NCBI RefSeq assembly: GCF_029714425.1
Contig: NZ_CP121668.1
Coordinates: 2,563,501-2,627,500, forward strand
Direction of reading: 5' to 3'
Length of the DNA stretch: 64,000 nt
Source of the DNA: Bradyrhizobium sp. CB2312
GTDB taxonomy: Bacteria; Pseudomonadota; Alphaproteobacteria; Rhizobiales; Xanthobacteraceae
The number at the start of each line of letters is the position of its first letter. Positions within the stretch are counted from its first letter, which is position 1. The notes under the pieces are model-generated. The model saw only the letters and a program-made list of their open reading frames with translations, was not told the origin of the DNA and did not search any database. Shown in pieces: positions 18,408 through 28,042 of this stretch. The translations under genes and the position numbers were made by a program.

Positions 18408-19334
18408 CTACTTTCCAGCCCCGGTAGTCAAGCCGCTGACGATGTAGCGCTCAAGGAAAATGCCGACCAAGACGAGTGGTGCGATCGCCGCCGTCGACAG
18501 AGCCGCCATCGACCACCAATTGATGCCTTGCGAGCCAGTCTGACTCGCCACCATAACGGGGAGTGTTTTCGCGTCGGTGCTCGTCAACAGCGCCGCGAAG
18601 AAATATTCGTTCCAGCATAGCACCAGCGAGAGAACGAATGCGGCCATCATTCCGGGAGCCGCGAGCGGCAGAATGATCCGTAGGAAAGCGCCCCAGATCG
18701 ACAGACCGTCCACGAAGGCAGCTTCGTCGAGCTCGATCGGAATCGCATTGAATTGATCGCGCATGATCCAGATGACGAGTGGCAGCACGGTCAGCGTGTA
18801 GAGCAAGACGAGGCCAAGTCGCGTGTCGAGTAGGGCCAATGCCTTGTAGAGGACGAGGAACGGCAACGCAAGCACGACCGGCGGCAGGATCAACTGGGAC
18901 ATGAAGAAGAACAGGATGTCATCGTTGCGCATCCAGGCGAACTTGTAGCGGAAGCGGCTCAAGCCGTAGGCCGCCAGAGACCCGAGGATCAGTGCCAGCA
19001 AGGATGCACCGACGGACGTGATGATGCTGTTGACGAAGCGATTGACGAATTCGGAGCGGGCCGTCGAGGTCCCGAACAGTGTATCTGGCGACAGGCCGAG
19101 CGAGCGCCACCCCTTCCAGTCCGGCTGAAAATCGACCCAGGGAACCAGGTGGGCTTGCGTCACATCGACTGCCGATTTGAACGACGTCGTAACGGTCCAG
19201 TAGATCGGGAACAGGCAGATGAACGTCCAGAACACGAGTGCAGCGTAGATCAGCATGCGGCCTAACATCCGCTTGGCGCGGGGGGGCGCCGGATGCCTCC
19301 GGATGAGCTTCGATGCCTGGGTCGATCGCGCCAA
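18408..19334 (-). CDS. carbohydrate ABC permease, MalG/UgpE type
   Basis: This encodes 308 residues with six predicted membrane helices. The start has a basic cytoplasmic tail and then LIYAALVFWTFICLFPIYWTVTTSFK, characteristic of MalG-like subunits. The coupling EAA loop reads ELDEAAFVDGLSIWGAFLRIILPLAAPG (about 200-227). It pairs with the larger permease just upstream and with the solute-binding protein at 20583. No ATPase gene belongs to this cluster; the only candidate is 6 kb upstream on the same strand. Confidence 0.88.
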   Translation of the reverse strand: MARSTQASKLIRRHPAPPRAKRMLGRMLIYAALVFWTFICLFPIYWTVTTSFKSAVDVTQAHLVPWVDFQPDWKGWRSLGLSPDTLFGTSTARSEFVNRFVNSIITSVGASLLALILGSLAAYGLSRFRYKFAWMRNDDILFFFMSQLILPPVVLALPFLVLYKALALLDTRLGLVLLYTLTVLPLVIWIMRDQFNAIPIELDEAAFVDGLSIWGAFLRIILPLAAPGMMAAFVLSLVLCWNEYFFAALLTSTDAKTLPVMVASQTGSQGINWWSMAALSTAAIAPLVLVGIFLERYIVSGLTTGAGK

Positions 19335-19370
19335 GTTGAGCAGCTCCGTTTGGAAGTGACTTTCCGCGCC

Positions 19371-20531
19371 CTAGACGACTTTCTGCGTCCAGCGCTTCGA
19401 CAGGCGCAGCAGGACGGTCAGGATCACGATGATCATCAGCAGGTAAACCATAGCGAGCGCCGTGCCGTATCCGACATTCGATCGGTCGCGGTAGACGCGG
19501 TAGATGAAGCTCGACACCGTGTCGGTTGCTCCGCCCGGGCCTCCCGCGGTGACGTTGATCACGATATCGGCGAGCTTGAGCTTGAAAATGATGCGGATGA
19601 TGAGGACGGTGATGCTAACCGGCAGCATGATCGGAAAGGTGACGTGCCAGAACGACTGCCAGCCATTCGCACCGTCGACCTTGGCCGCCTCCTGTACCTC
19701 CTTCGGCATGGCCTGGAGGCCTGCGAGAAGGATAATCATGATGAAGGGGATCGACACCCATGCATCCATCGCCTGGATGCTGAAGCGCGCCATCCACGGC
19801 GAGGCGAAGAACGCTGGATTGTCCCATCCGAGATAGCGCGCCAGCGTCGCCATAGGTCCGAAGCGATACTCCAAAAGCGACTTGCCGATCATCCAGCTGA
19901 CGGCGACAGGGCTGAGCATCATCGGCAGCAGGAAGACCACGCGGAAGAATTTTCGCGCGCGGATCTCAGCGCTAAGAAGCAGCGCCAGCCCGAACGCGAT
20001 TGCGTATTCGCCGAGCACCGCGACCGTGTAAAAGACCATGTTACCGAGCGCATTCCAGTAATAGGTGTCGTTCAGCATGCCCCTGACGTTGTCGAAGCCG
20101 CTGAAGCGCGGGCCTTCGATCGAGCTCAGATTCCAGTCGAGCGAGGCGATATAGATCCCGAAGATCGTCGGGAAGATCACGACGGCGACGGTGAAGAACA
20201 CCGCCGGCAGCAGGAACAGCGCGCGCTGGCCACGCTCGCCACGAGTCAGAACTTGTCCGACGCCAAATGCAACGGCCCAGACGAGATAGGCGATGAGGAT
20301 CGGCCGCCAATCGGAAAATCCGGCAGTCATCGTGCCGGTCGTGTGCAAGACCTGAATGAAGAGAACAAGCAGGAAGCCGAGCGACGCCAGCAGTATAAGC
20401 GCGCGGCCGGCGACCGCCCTGCTGCCGGATACGCGCTTCGTCGCTGGCCGGTGGTGCAGGTCGTCGCTAACGGGTACGGAATTCTGCATCGAGATGAGCC
20501 GCATTCTGAGTCGGTTATTGTCGCCGGGCAA
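19371..20531 (-). CDS. carbohydrate ABC permease, MalF/UgpA type
   Basis: This encodes 386 residues. It has an unusually long N-terminal part (about 100 residues with two or three hydrophobic segments: ALILLASLGFLLVLFIQVLH and LIAYLVWAVAFGVG) before the standard six-helix core. The EAA loop reads EVQEAAKVDGANGWQSFWHVTFPI near residue 280. An in-frame ATG at 20489 gives a shorter start. The extra N-terminal helices are odd for MalF-type subunits of this size but are seen in some sugar permeases. It is the partner of the MalG-type subunit 36 bases downstream. Confidence 0.85.
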   Translation of the reverse strand: MPGDNNRLRMRLISMQNSVPVSDDLHHRPATKRVSGSRAVAGRALILLASLGFLLVLFIQVLHTTGTMTAGFSDWRPILIAYLVWAVAFGVGQVLTRGERGQRALFLLPAVFFTVAVVIFPTIFGIYIASLDWNLSSIEGPRFSGFDNVRGMLNDTYYWNALGNMVFYTVAVLGEYAIAFGLALLLSAEIRARKFFRVVFLLPMMLSPVAVSWMIGKSLLEYRFGPMATLARYLGWDNPAFFASPWMARFSIQAMDAWVSIPFIMIILLAGLQAMPKEVQEAAKVDGANGWQSFWHVTFPIMLPVSITVLIIRIIFKLKLADIVINVTAGGPGGATDTVSSFIYRVYRDRSNVGYGTALAMVYLLMIIVILTVLLRLSKRWTQKVV

Positions 20532-20582
20532 GTTTTCGGCTGGCGCCGGAGGCGCCAGCCGATGGCATCGCGCAGGTGCCCG

Positions 20583-22241
20583 CTACACGCCGAGAGAGGC
20601 CTTGTAGAGCCCGATCTGCCGCTCGCGGCCGATCTGGTCGGTCAGTTTTTCCCAAGCGGCCGCGATGTTGTTGGCGCCCGTCTGCGCGTCAACCTTGCCG
20701 GCGAAGATTTTGGTGAGCTCGTCTTCCGCGATGCTGTAGTACTGAAAAATGCCGGGAATGCGCGGCTCCACGGCGCGGTTCGGATGATTGTAGGAGGCGA
20801 GCTGCGAGTTCAAGTAGGAGGTGATGTATTTGCGGTCGTAGCCCGCCGCCACCCATTCGTCGTACTGGAAATGGCTGGTGCGGTGGGCCTGGAAGCCCGA
20901 AGGATACATCACCATCCAGAGCGACAGGTCCTTGCCGCCAAGGTGTGCGGCAGCGCTCCACGCCGCCTTGTGCTTCTTCTCGTCTCCATTGACTCGCGCC
21001 ATGACGTAAACGCCCCAGCCGAGATAGGCGCAATTTGGCGCATGGTTCGGGCCGCTTGCGAGCTTGTCCCATTGCCCGGTCTTGGAGTTGTAGACATCGT
21101 CTGAGCCCGGCAGGATGTCAAAGCCGACAACGTCTCCGACCACAGAGGTGTCGCTCGCCTTCGCCACCTGGCCGATGTCGCCCCACCAGGGGATCATCGA
21201 GCCGATGCCAGCCAGGAATTGTTGGAAGCCGGTCGTGTTTGGATCGGCGTTGAGCTGGTCAGCAGGCTCGAACGGCAGTGCGTCGATGACGTCCTGGATC
21301 GCGCGAACCCAGGCCGGATTGTTGATACGCGGCTTCATCGTGTCGATGTCGAACAGCCAGGCCTTGTCGTCGGGATGCTTGGCATAGGCCGAGGCGCGGC
21401 TGCCGAGGAAATAGAAGCCGAACCCGCCCCAAGGCTTTGGCGCGTCGAGATAACCGAACGCGTTCTGGTTCTTGATCTTCTTGCCCTTGAGGAACTTCGT
21501 CACCGCCTGCACCTGCTGCCAGGTCTTCGGCACTCCCCATTCGGTCGAGTTGCCCGCGTCTTTCCAGGCCTTGGCGAGGGCTGCGTCGGAGAAGACGTCG
21601 GTCCGGTAGTTGAAGTTGTGGCAGTCGCCATCGATCGTGACGCGATAAGTCTTGCCGTTCCAGGTTCCGACCGGCGGCTTCAGGTAATCAACGTAGTCGT
21701 CGACATCGATCTGCTTCTTGACCCAGTCGGGCATCTCCGACGCCAGTCCCTTGCCGCAGACGTCGCCTTCGAAGGGCGCGCCCATCTCCAGGATGTCGAA
21801 GTCGACAGTGCTGGTCGCGATCGCCTGCTGCAAGCGCGGGTTGTAGTCCGCCTGCGCGAGATCGATCCAGGAGATTTTTGCACCCGTATATGCCTCCCAT
21901 GGTTTGAGGAAGCCGCGGAAGAGGAGATTGTGCAGGTTCTGATTGTTGAGCCCCATGAAGGAGAGTTCGACGCCCTTGAACTCGCCTTCCTTGATGCTCG
22001 CCTTGGTCGGGCCGAGGCAGAGCTCGCCGACTTTCTGCCAGTCGGCGTCCGTCGGCGCGCCCTTGCCGATGCCCGGGATTTGGGTGATCTGCGCGCGCAG
22101 ATTGGCTTGCGCAAGCGCAAGCTCCGAGAACGTGCCGAGCGCGCCACTCGTGCCCAACGCTGCGGCGCTAGCCGCACCTTTCAGCACAGTACGCCGGTTC
22201 GGCTGAATTACGGAATGCCGATCATGATCCTGCTGTTTCAC
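20583..22241 (-). CDS. extracellular solute-binding protein, carbohydrate type, with a Tat-like signal
   Basis: This encodes about 552 residues, large for the family. The N-terminus has NRRTVLKGAASAAALG, a twin-arginine-type signal with hydrophobic core up to SELALA. The mature part has the family-1/8 sugar-binder look: LSFMGLNNQNLHNLLFRGFLKPW, ARITWIDLAQADYNPRLQQ-like text, VDFDILEMGAPFEGDV, and a substrate cleft with many Trp and Tyr. The GTG at 22241 is preceded by GAGGGTAC on the minus strand; an upstream ATG at 22295 has no similarity. It feeds the permeases at 18408-20531. Confidence 0.85.
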   Translation of the reverse strand: MKQQDHDRHSVIQPNRRTVLKGAASAAALGTSGALGTFSELALAQANLRAQITQIPGIGKGAPTDADWQKVGELCLGPTKASIKEGEFKGVELSFMGLNNQNLHNLLFRGFLKPWEAYTGAKISWIDLAQADYNPRLQQAIATSTVDFDILEMGAPFEGDVCGKGLASEMPDWVKKQIDVDDYVDYLKPPVGTWNGKTYRVTIDGDCHNFNYRTDVFSDAALAKAWKDAGNSTEWGVPKTWQQVQAVTKFLKGKKIKNQNAFGYLDAPKPWGGFGFYFLGSRASAYAKHPDDKAWLFDIDTMKPRINNPAWVRAIQDVIDALPFEPADQLNADPNTTGFQQFLAGIGSMIPWWGDIGQVAKASDTSVVGDVVGFDILPGSDDVYNSKTGQWDKLASGPNHAPNCAYLGWGVYVMARVNGDEKKHKAAWSAAAHLGGKDLSLWMVMYPSGFQAHRTSHFQYDEWVAAGYDRKYITSYLNSQLASYNHPNRAVEPRIPGIFQYYSIAEDELTKIFAGKVDAQTGANNIAAAWEKLTDQIGRERQIGLYKASLGV

Positions 22242-22586
22242 CGCGGTACCCTCCCTTTTGACTTTCTTGACGCGAAGTCTGAATCGCCGGAGCACATCGA
22301 GGCAGTTGCGCCCGCGGAGTTCGGTGTCGTCGTGATGGAGGCATAGAGGCCGCGTCGAGTATGCAACGGCTCACTCGAAAGTCAACGAAAGCAAGCGAGT
22401 CTGAAGCTCTGTACGATGTCGACGTGAACGACGATGACAGCCGTCGATGATGCCGCGCCGCAAGATGGATGATCAGCCGAGACGACGTGCAGCGTCGAAG
22501 GCGTTCGCGGCGAGCGCGAATGGGTTGGGTTCCGGACGGCACCGGCGTCATATTATGCCGGACGCATGTGCACCGCCAGAACTCGA

Positions 22587-23039
22587 TCAGGCGTCGGGCG
22601 GGATGACGCCCTTCTTGAAGATGAAGCAGCCGTAGAAGCGCCTTTCGCCGGTCTGGATCACACAATAGGATTTCTTGGCGAGTTCATAAAAGGCAAATCG
22701 CTCGACCGACCCCATAGGAAACGAGCGTCCTTCCGCTGCATCGATCGCGGCCTGCACTTCGCGCTGCACTTCAGGTATTTCGCCGGGCTGGCCGACGATC
22801 TCCATGCGAGACGCCGGCTTGTCGACAAAACTGTCGAGGGGCAGCACCGACAGGATCGCGCGCGCGGCGCGTCCGGCGCTGGCATTGTCGATGCGCAACA
22901 GGCGGCCCAGGACGGTCTGGCGGGCGACGGAGTCGGCGGGGAAATTGGTGTCGCAGAGGACGAGATCGTCGCCGTGCCCCATTGACCGCAGGGCATAGAG
23001 TACGTCTGCATTGAGAAGAGGGTCGATCGATTTCAGCAT
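22587..23039 (-). CDS. RbsD/FucU family sugar mutarotase
   Basis: This encodes 150 residues. The family start is MLKSIDPLLNADVLYALRSMGHGDDLVLCDTNFPA (residues 1-35), containing the catalytic His and Asp. It continues with LSVLPLDSFVDKP, QREVQAAIDA and FAFYELAKKSYCVIQTGERRFYGCFIFKKGV. FucU interconverts L-fucose anomers and RbsD acts on ribose; the GHGDDLVLCDTNFPA pattern is nearer FucU. A strong ribosome-binding site AAAGGAGGA precedes ATG 23039. It lies between the sugar binder and a broken aldolase gene, so it serves pyranose/furanose anomerisation in the same pathway. Confidence 0.88.
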   Translation of the reverse strand: MLKSIDPLLNADVLYALRSMGHGDDLVLCDTNFPADSVARQTVLGRLLRIDNASAGRAARAILSVLPLDSFVDKPASRMEIVGQPGEIPEVQREVQAAIDAAEGRSFPMGSVERFAFYELAKKSYCVIQTGERRFYGCFIFKKGVIPPDA

Positions 23040-23146
23040 GTATCCTCCTTTAACGCGATCACGACTTCTTCGATTGATTTGGACTATCCGACGTCGCGGC
23101 ACCGTCGTCTATACCGACGTTGGCAAATGCCCAGCTCGGAGCGTCG

Positions 23147-23849
23147 TCAGCGATCGGCGGTCAATTGCCGCCGGTAGCGTTCGGCGTCCCGATTCAAAAG
23201 GGCTTGCTCGTTCTCGACCGACAGGTAGCTGATCTCGGAACGAGAGGCAGGCGGCCCGTCACGAGCGCGAGACAGGTCAACATGGCCTCGCCGGGACTGG
23301 CGTCCGCCCGAATGACGGCGCCAATGCCTGGAATCAGCGTGCAAAAGGGGCGAGCGCAGTCCAACGGCGCTGGCATGCATTGTCATGGCAGTCAGGTCCT
23401 GGCCTTCCGCCAATATTGGTAGACCCGGTCCTAAAAAAACGACGTGGTCCGGGTACAGCGAGCCGCTTGTCCGCAATCGCACAGCTGAAGCGGCCGGTGG
23501 CGATGCTGTGGCAGAGAGGATTGGCCGGCAGGCGATAGTCCGTGCCTGAGCATATGCTGCAAAGTGCTTGATCATCCACCGCCGAGGGGCGGCGAGGGGC
23601 TAGCGAGAGGCGCTCTTCAACCTCATGGACCTGAGCTTCCGCCTCGTCGCAGTCTGCTGCGCCAACCACGAGACCGTGATTGCCGAGGATCAAGACATCG
23701 ATCGGGTTCAGCGCGATGATCGCTGTCGTTGGCATGTTCTCGACGTCGATATTGTCCTCGATGCCGAATGGCACGCCAAGGAGCGGCAGGGCTTCACCTT
23801 CCTCCGTTCGCCGCACAAGGGCATGAGCCTCGGCCAGCGCTTCTTCCAA
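23147..23849 (-). pseudogene. chimeric pseudogene: amidase fragment joined to a class II aldolase fragment
   Basis: Reading from 23849, the frame gives LPLLGVPFGIEDNIDVENMPTTAI, the conserved start of amidase-signature enzymes (allophanate hydrolase-like), then abruptly PIDVLILGNHGLVVGAADCDEAEAQVHEVEERLSLAPR (class II aldolase/adducin, with the NHGL motif). In another frame downstream the aldolase end is found: LYPDHVVFLGPGLP..., GEAMLTCLALV..., YLSVENEQALLNRDAERYRRQL. At least two frame changes are needed, so the gene is dead. Intact class II aldolases of this type act on sugar acids or sugar phosphates; the gene once fitted the operon between FucU and xylulokinase. Confidence 0.7.
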
Positions 23850-23879
23850 TTGACCGGGAATCTACAGATCGAGGTGAGG

Positions 23880-25349
23880 CTAGGATTTTCGACGATATAG
23901 CTCCCGCACGCGTGCTGCGCGTTCGCGGAGCAGGGCATCGTTGGTGCGGTCGGGCGAAAACGTCGTGCGGATCGTCGGTTTGACGCAGGCCTCTTGCTCG
24001 GGCACGCCGGCCGCGATCATTCCCAGCCGCGCGGCACCGAAGGCTGCGCCGAGTTCGGCGCCTTGCGGTAGGTCGAGCGTGAGGCCCGTGGCATCTGCAA
24101 GGAGCTGGGCCCAGTAGAGACTGCGCGATCCACCGCCGACCATCATGCAGGAGGTCGGTGCGGCGCCGGCTTCGACGAGCACATCCAGGCAATCGCGCAG
24201 GGCAAAGGCGACGCCTTCGATGACGGCATAGACCATTGCCTCGGGACCGTGATCGACCGTTAATCCGCCGAACGCCGCAGTCGCATGAGGATCGTTGTGC
24301 GGGGTCCGTTCCCCGGTTAGATAGGGCAGAAACACCGGTGCGTGCGCTCGTCGTCTTGAATCGGAGGCGAAGCGCTCGACGCGCGCAAGAAGTCCCTTGG
24401 TATCGCCACCGGCGCCGGTGATCGCGGCGATCCATGACAACGCTGATGCCGCGGAGAGCGCAACGACCATTCCGTGCCAGCGATCAGGCAGTGCGTGGCA
24501 AAAGGCATGCAACGTCCGCTCCGGCAATGCGGCCGGACGGTTGGTAACTGCGAAGATGACACCCGACGTCCCGAGCGACAGGAAGCCGTCGCCGGCACGA
24601 GCCGCGCCGACGCCGACGGCTGAGCAGGCGTTGTCGCCGCCGCCTCCCGCGATCAGAACATTGCAACCGGCAAGTCCCCAGTCGGCCGCGACCTGCGGCG
24701 AGAGACAGGCGGAGACCGCCGAGCCCTCGACGAGGTATGGCATCTGTGCTTCTTTCAGGCCGCAGGCGGCAAGCAGCGTTGCATCCCAACGGCGCTGGGC
24801 GACGTTGAGCCAGAGAGTGCCGGCGCTGTCCGACATTTCGGAGGCATATTCGCCGGAGAGACGAAAGCGTACGTAATCCTTCGGCAGGAGGATCTTCGCC
24901 GTTTTCGCAAAGATGTCGGGTTCGTGCTTCGCTACCCAAAGCAGCTTCGGGGCCGTGAAGCCCGGCATCGTGGTGTTCAGGGAACGCGTCGTGAAGTCCG
25001 CAACCGACTCCAGCAGTTCACTGCATTCGAGCCCGGCTCGACCGTCGTTCCACAAGATGCAGGGGCGCAGGGCCTTGCCGGTCGCGTCGAGCAGTGTCGC
25101 GCCATGCTGCTGGCCTGACAGGCCGATGGAGGTAAGCGCGCTCCACTCGCGCGGTGCAGCGGTTCGCACGGTGCCGACGGCGGTCTGTGCGGCGCTCCAC
25201 CAACTCTCCGGATCCTGCTCGGACCACAGCGGCTGAGGTCGGCTCACGTCGAGCGGTGCAGAGCCCTCGGCGATGAAGTTCTGCCGGGAGTCGATCAGGA
25301 CTGCCTTGACCGAGGAGGTGCCGATGTCGATACCGAGATGGCTGGTCAC
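23880..25349 (-). CDS. xylB: xylulokinase
   Basis: This encodes 489 residues of an FGGY kinase phosphorylating D-xylulose (or close pentulose) with ATP. Motifs are HLGIDIGTSSVKAVLID (phosphate-1), GLSGQQHGATLLD, RPCILWNDGRA (substrate loop), AGGGGDNACSAVGVG, LSLGTSGVIFAV, and the FGGY-like C-terminal signature with MMVGGGSRSLYWAQLLADATG. The start is GTG at 25349; the upstream ATG frame to 25526 has no similarity and overlaps the neighbouring ATPase gene. It lies between the ATPase and the aldolase remnant on the minus strand in the sugar block. Confidence 0.9.
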   Translation of the reverse strand: MTSHLGIDIGTSSVKAVLIDSRQNFIAEGSAPLDVSRPQPLWSEQDPESWWSAAQTAVGTVRTAAPREWSALTSIGLSGQQHGATLLDATGKALRPCILWNDGRAGLECSELLESVADFTTRSLNTTMPGFTAPKLLWVAKHEPDIFAKTAKILLPKDYVRFRLSGEYASEMSDSAGTLWLNVAQRRWDATLLAACGLKEAQMPYLVEGSAVSACLSPQVAADWGLAGCNVLIAGGGGDNACSAVGVGAARAGDGFLSLGTSGVIFAVTNRPAALPERTLHAFCHALPDRWHGMVVALSAASALSWIAAITGAGGDTKGLLARVERFASDSRRRAHAPVFLPYLTGERTPHNDPHATAAFGGLTVDHGPEAMVYAVIEGVAFALRDCLDVLVEAGAAPTSCMMVGGGSRSLYWAQLLADATGLTLDLPQGAELGAAFGAARLGMIAAGVPEQEACVKPTIRTTFSPDRTNDALLRERAARVRELYRRKS

Positions 25350-25386
25350 GTCAGCATCCTGTGCTTGTATGTGTATGCCTGTCCGA

Positions 25387-26475
25387 TCAGATTGCGATGC
25401 CGCTCGCCGCGTCGAACAAGTAGATCTGGCCCGAAGCGAGGCCGACCGGGAGCGCGGCGCCCCGTCCGATCGACGGCCGTCCTTGTACGAGGATGGTGAT
25501 CTGCGGCGCATCGGGTGCGGTGGCATAGACCTGGGTATGGCCGCCGAGATTTTCCGAGAAATCGGCAGTGAGATTCAGGATGGGATTCGGCCCGCCGATC
25601 ACGAGATTGTCCGGCCGCAGTCCGACGGTGACAGGCGTACCTGCAGCGAGCGCGCATTTCGGCGCGCGTCCGATGCTCAGGGTTCCTCCGGCGAAGGCGG
25701 GATGCGAGACCGAGATCGCGTGGTCGCTCACGGCTGCGACCTTCGCTTCGATGAAATTCATCTTGGGCGAGCCGATGAAGCCGGCGACGAAGCGGTTCGC
25801 AGGTCTGTCGTAGAGCTCGCTCGGCGAGCCGACCTGTTCGATCTGGCCCGCGCGCAACACGACGATACGGTCGGCGAGCGTCATCGCCTCGACCTGGTCG
25901 TGTGTCACGTAGACCATGGCTACGCCGAGCTCGCGATGCAGCTTGGCGATTTCGACCCGCATCTGCGAGCGCAATTCGGCGTCGAGGTTGGACAGTGGCT
26001 CGTCGAACAGGAACAGCTTCGGATGGCGCACAATGGCACGGCCGATCGCAACGCGTTGCCGTTGGCCGCCGGAGAGCTGGCGGGGTTTGCGCGACAGCAG
26101 GGGACCTATTTGAAGGATGGACGCGGCTTCGTCTACGCGCGCCTTGATCTTGTCGGCGGGCATCTTCGCCATCTTCAGGCCGAACGCGATGTTGTCGAAC
26201 ACCGTCATGTGCGGATAGAGCGCGTAGGACTGGAACACCATCGAGACTTCGCGATCGGCCGGCGCGAGCCCCGTGACGATCCGGCCGTCGATCGAGACAT
26301 CGCCCGCTGAAATTTCCTCGAGACCCGCGATCATACGTAGCAGCGTCGATTTTCCGCAGCCCGACGGGCCGACGAAGACGACGAACTCGCCATTCTCGGC
26401 CTCGAGACTGACCCCGTGGACCACAGTCAAGGAGCCAAAGCGCTTTACGACGTTGTCGAGCTTAAGGAATGACAT
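25387..26475 (-). CDS. carbohydrate ABC transporter ATP-binding protein (UgpC/MalK family)
   Basis: This encodes 362 residues. Walker A is GPSGCGKST (about 35-43), signature LSGGQRQR (about 135-142), Walker [13 protein letters not shown] (about 154-165), switch His in [15 protein letters not shown]. After residue 235 comes the regulatory TOBE-type C-terminal domain ([13 protein letters not shown]). It is the only ATPase in the carbohydrate block, so it probably serves both permease pairs (18.4-20.5 kb and 29.9-31.7 kb). Confidence 0.93.
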   Translation of the reverse strand: MSFLKLDNVVKRFGSLTVVHGVSLEAENGEFVVFVGPSGCGKSTLLRMIAGLEEISAGDVSIDGRIVTGLAPADREVSMVFQSYALYPHMTVFDNIAFGLKMAKMPADKIKARVDEAASILQIGPLLSRKPRQLSGGQRQRVAIGRAIVRHPKLFLFDEPLSNLDAELRSQMRVEIAKLHRELGVAMVYVTHDQVEAMTLADRIVVLRAGQIEQVGSPSELYDRPANRFVAGFIGSPKMNFIEAKVAAVSDHAISVSHPAFAGGTLSIGRAPKCALAAGTPVTVGLRPDNLVIGGPNPILNLTADFSENLGGHTQVYATAPDAPQITILVQGRPSIGRGAALPVGLASGQIYLFDAASGIAI

Positions 26476-26480
26476 GGCGT

Positions 26481-27158
26481 TCAGATGACTCCGGCGGGCG
26501 CAGACGAGCGGCCGGCCAGCCGCCGGCTCTCCGCCTCCATTTCGTTGCGGACTGCGAACAGCTTCAGATAGGTCGCGTAAGCAAACTCGTTGGCCGTGAC
26601 CCAGCCTGGATCGGCCTTGTGGATCGTCTGCTCAGGCGCCATGGCGTCAAGCGCGGCGAACAGATCCGGATGAAGCCCTGCCGCGACGGAAGCAACCATG
26701 GCGGTTCCGAGCAACACCGGTTCAGGCGAATGCGAGATCACCAGATCAGCGGCGAGCGCATCGCGATAAAGCCGTACCATCAGAGGGTTCTTGGTATGCC
26801 CTCCCGAGAGACAGATGCGATCGATCGCATAGCCGTGCGTATTCAGGTGCTCGCGGATGTGCCGGCTCTGCAAAGCGAGCGCGCGGGCCGTTGCGTAATA
26901 GTGCTCGAGGAAAGAACGGCGGCTCGTCTCAAGTCCGATGCCGCTGATGAGCGCGCGCACAGTTCCATCGCCATATGGTGCACGATTGCCGAGCCAGTCG
27001 GGCACGATATGGCGCCGCGCGCCGAAAGCGGGTCCCTCGAGGTCGAGCAATCCGAGAATATCGCGCGCCGTTTGGGCGTGCAGCTCCGGTGAGGCGCCGC
27101 CGGGACTCGCAGGATGATGATTGAGGACAGCGTCCAGTGCTGCACCCGAGATGCTCAT
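26481..27158 (-). CDS. C-terminal half of a split FGGY carbohydrate kinase
   Basis: This frame begins with ATG at 27158 inside the stop of the N-terminal half (ATGA overlap). The 225 residues read ISGAALDAVLNHHPA, HIVPDWLGNRAPYGDGTVRALISGIGLET, then LSGGHTKNPLMVRLYRDALAADLVIS with the C-terminal FGGY signature. That is the C-terminal domain of ribulokinase-like enzymes. The segment between the halves normally containing the EGGQS motif is missing (about 16 residues, about 50 bases), which also causes the frame change. Two subunits coupled by overlap is possible, but loss of conserved residues argues for a damaged gene. Confidence 0.75.
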   Translation of the reverse strand: MSISGAALDAVLNHHPASPGGASPELHAQTARDILGLLDLEGPAFGARRHIVPDWLGNRAPYGDGTVRALISGIGLETSRRSFLEHYYATARALALQSRHIREHLNTHGYAIDRICLSGGHTKNPLMVRLYRDALAADLVISHSPEPVLLGTAMVASVAAGLHPDLFAALDAMAPEQTIHKADPGWVTANEFAYATYLKLFAVRNEMEAESRRLAGRSSAPAGVI

Positions 27159-28042
27159 TTGAAGGGTCCCCAGATCCCGGAGATCTGTCGCTCGTCCTTC
27201 GCCCAGCACATGTAGCTGCTCGAGGTGCCGCCGATCAGAGCCAGCGTGCGGTTCATCTTGTCGCGAAAACCTCTGCCGACGACACCGAGCGCGCCGGCTT
27301 CCGCGTCGATCAGCCCGATCGCCACCGGTGCGCCAGGCGCGATGCCGAGCAATTTCGCGGCTGCGCTGGAAACCGTCCCATGCAGCTCGCCGACACGTCT
27401 CGGTGGCTCTGCAAGCTTTCCGAGCCGCGGCAGATCGGGCAGGTCGAGCGTTGCGAGCAGCTCGCGACGCCATGGTTCGGGGTCGCCGGGCAGATAGGGA
27501 AATTTGCAAGCAAGCCCGCAGACCGAAAGACGATCGACGCTCGTGACGCGGTGGGCGACCTCGTCCGAAAGATCCGATACCGCGGTCACGCGCGCCCAGG
27601 CCTGTGGCGTGTGACGCTTCACCCATAGGATCTTGGGCAGATACATTTCCGGCGAGACGGTGCCTCCGACGTAGTCGAGGTAGCGATCGCCGGATACACC
27701 GATTTCCTCGGCCTCGCGCTCGCCGCGGTGGTCCATCCAGCAGACGACGTCCGCGTCGCCCTCGAGCGGTCGGGCCCCATCTGCCCTGAAATAAGTGGAG
27801 GAGGTCGCGTCGATCGCGACGCCAGCGACCGCCGCAGCCGCACCCGGCGCTTCTGCGATCGCGGCTCGCGTTGCATGGCACACGGCAGCCCAGATATCGT
27901 CCATGCGATAGACGGCGTGGTTTTCCGCAGGTCGTAAGAGCTCGAAGGGATGACTGCGCGCCGCGACAAGCCTGCCCGACGTGTCGAACAGGCCTGCGCG
28001 GGCGGAAAGCGTTCCGACGTCGATGGCAAGAAGAAGGCTCAT
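27155..28042 (-). CDS. N-terminal half of a split FGGY carbohydrate kinase (ribulokinase-like)
   Basis: This encodes 295 residues with the start LLLAIDVGTLSARAGLFD (phosphate-1 motif), VAIDATSSTYF, DVVCWMDHRGEREA, GGTVSPEMYLPKILWVKRHTP and LIDAEAGALGVVGRGF, ending at GGTSSSYMCWAKDER plus IWGPFK then TGA. In intact relatives GIWGPF continues into the G-x-W-x-x-E-G-G-Q-S segment, which is absent. It starts within the end of the SorC regulator gene (28042 versus 28039), so it is translationally coupled to it. Substrate is probably a pentulose or polyol derivative, inferred from family and context. Confidence 0.8.
   Translation of the reverse strand: MSLLLAIDVGTLSARAGLFDTSGRLVAARSHPFELLRPAENHAVYRMDDIWAAVCHATRAAIAEAPGAAAAVAGVAIDATSSTYFRADGARPLEGDADVVCWMDHRGEREAEEIGVSGDRYLDYVGGTVSPEMYLPKILWVKRHTPQAWARVTAVSDLSDEVAHRVTSVDRLSVCGLACKFPYLPGDPEPWRRELLATLDLPDLPRLGKLAEPPRRVGELHGTVSSAAAKLLGIAPGAPVAIGLIDAEAGALGVVGRGFRDKMNRTLALIGGTSSSYMCWAKDERQISGIWGPFK

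Noticed and set aside
19293..21104. 603-codon plus-strand frame over two ABC genes
   Set aside because: It lies antisense to a MalF-type permease and a binding protein with clear motifs; its composition (Arg, Asp, His) is that of a shadow frame.
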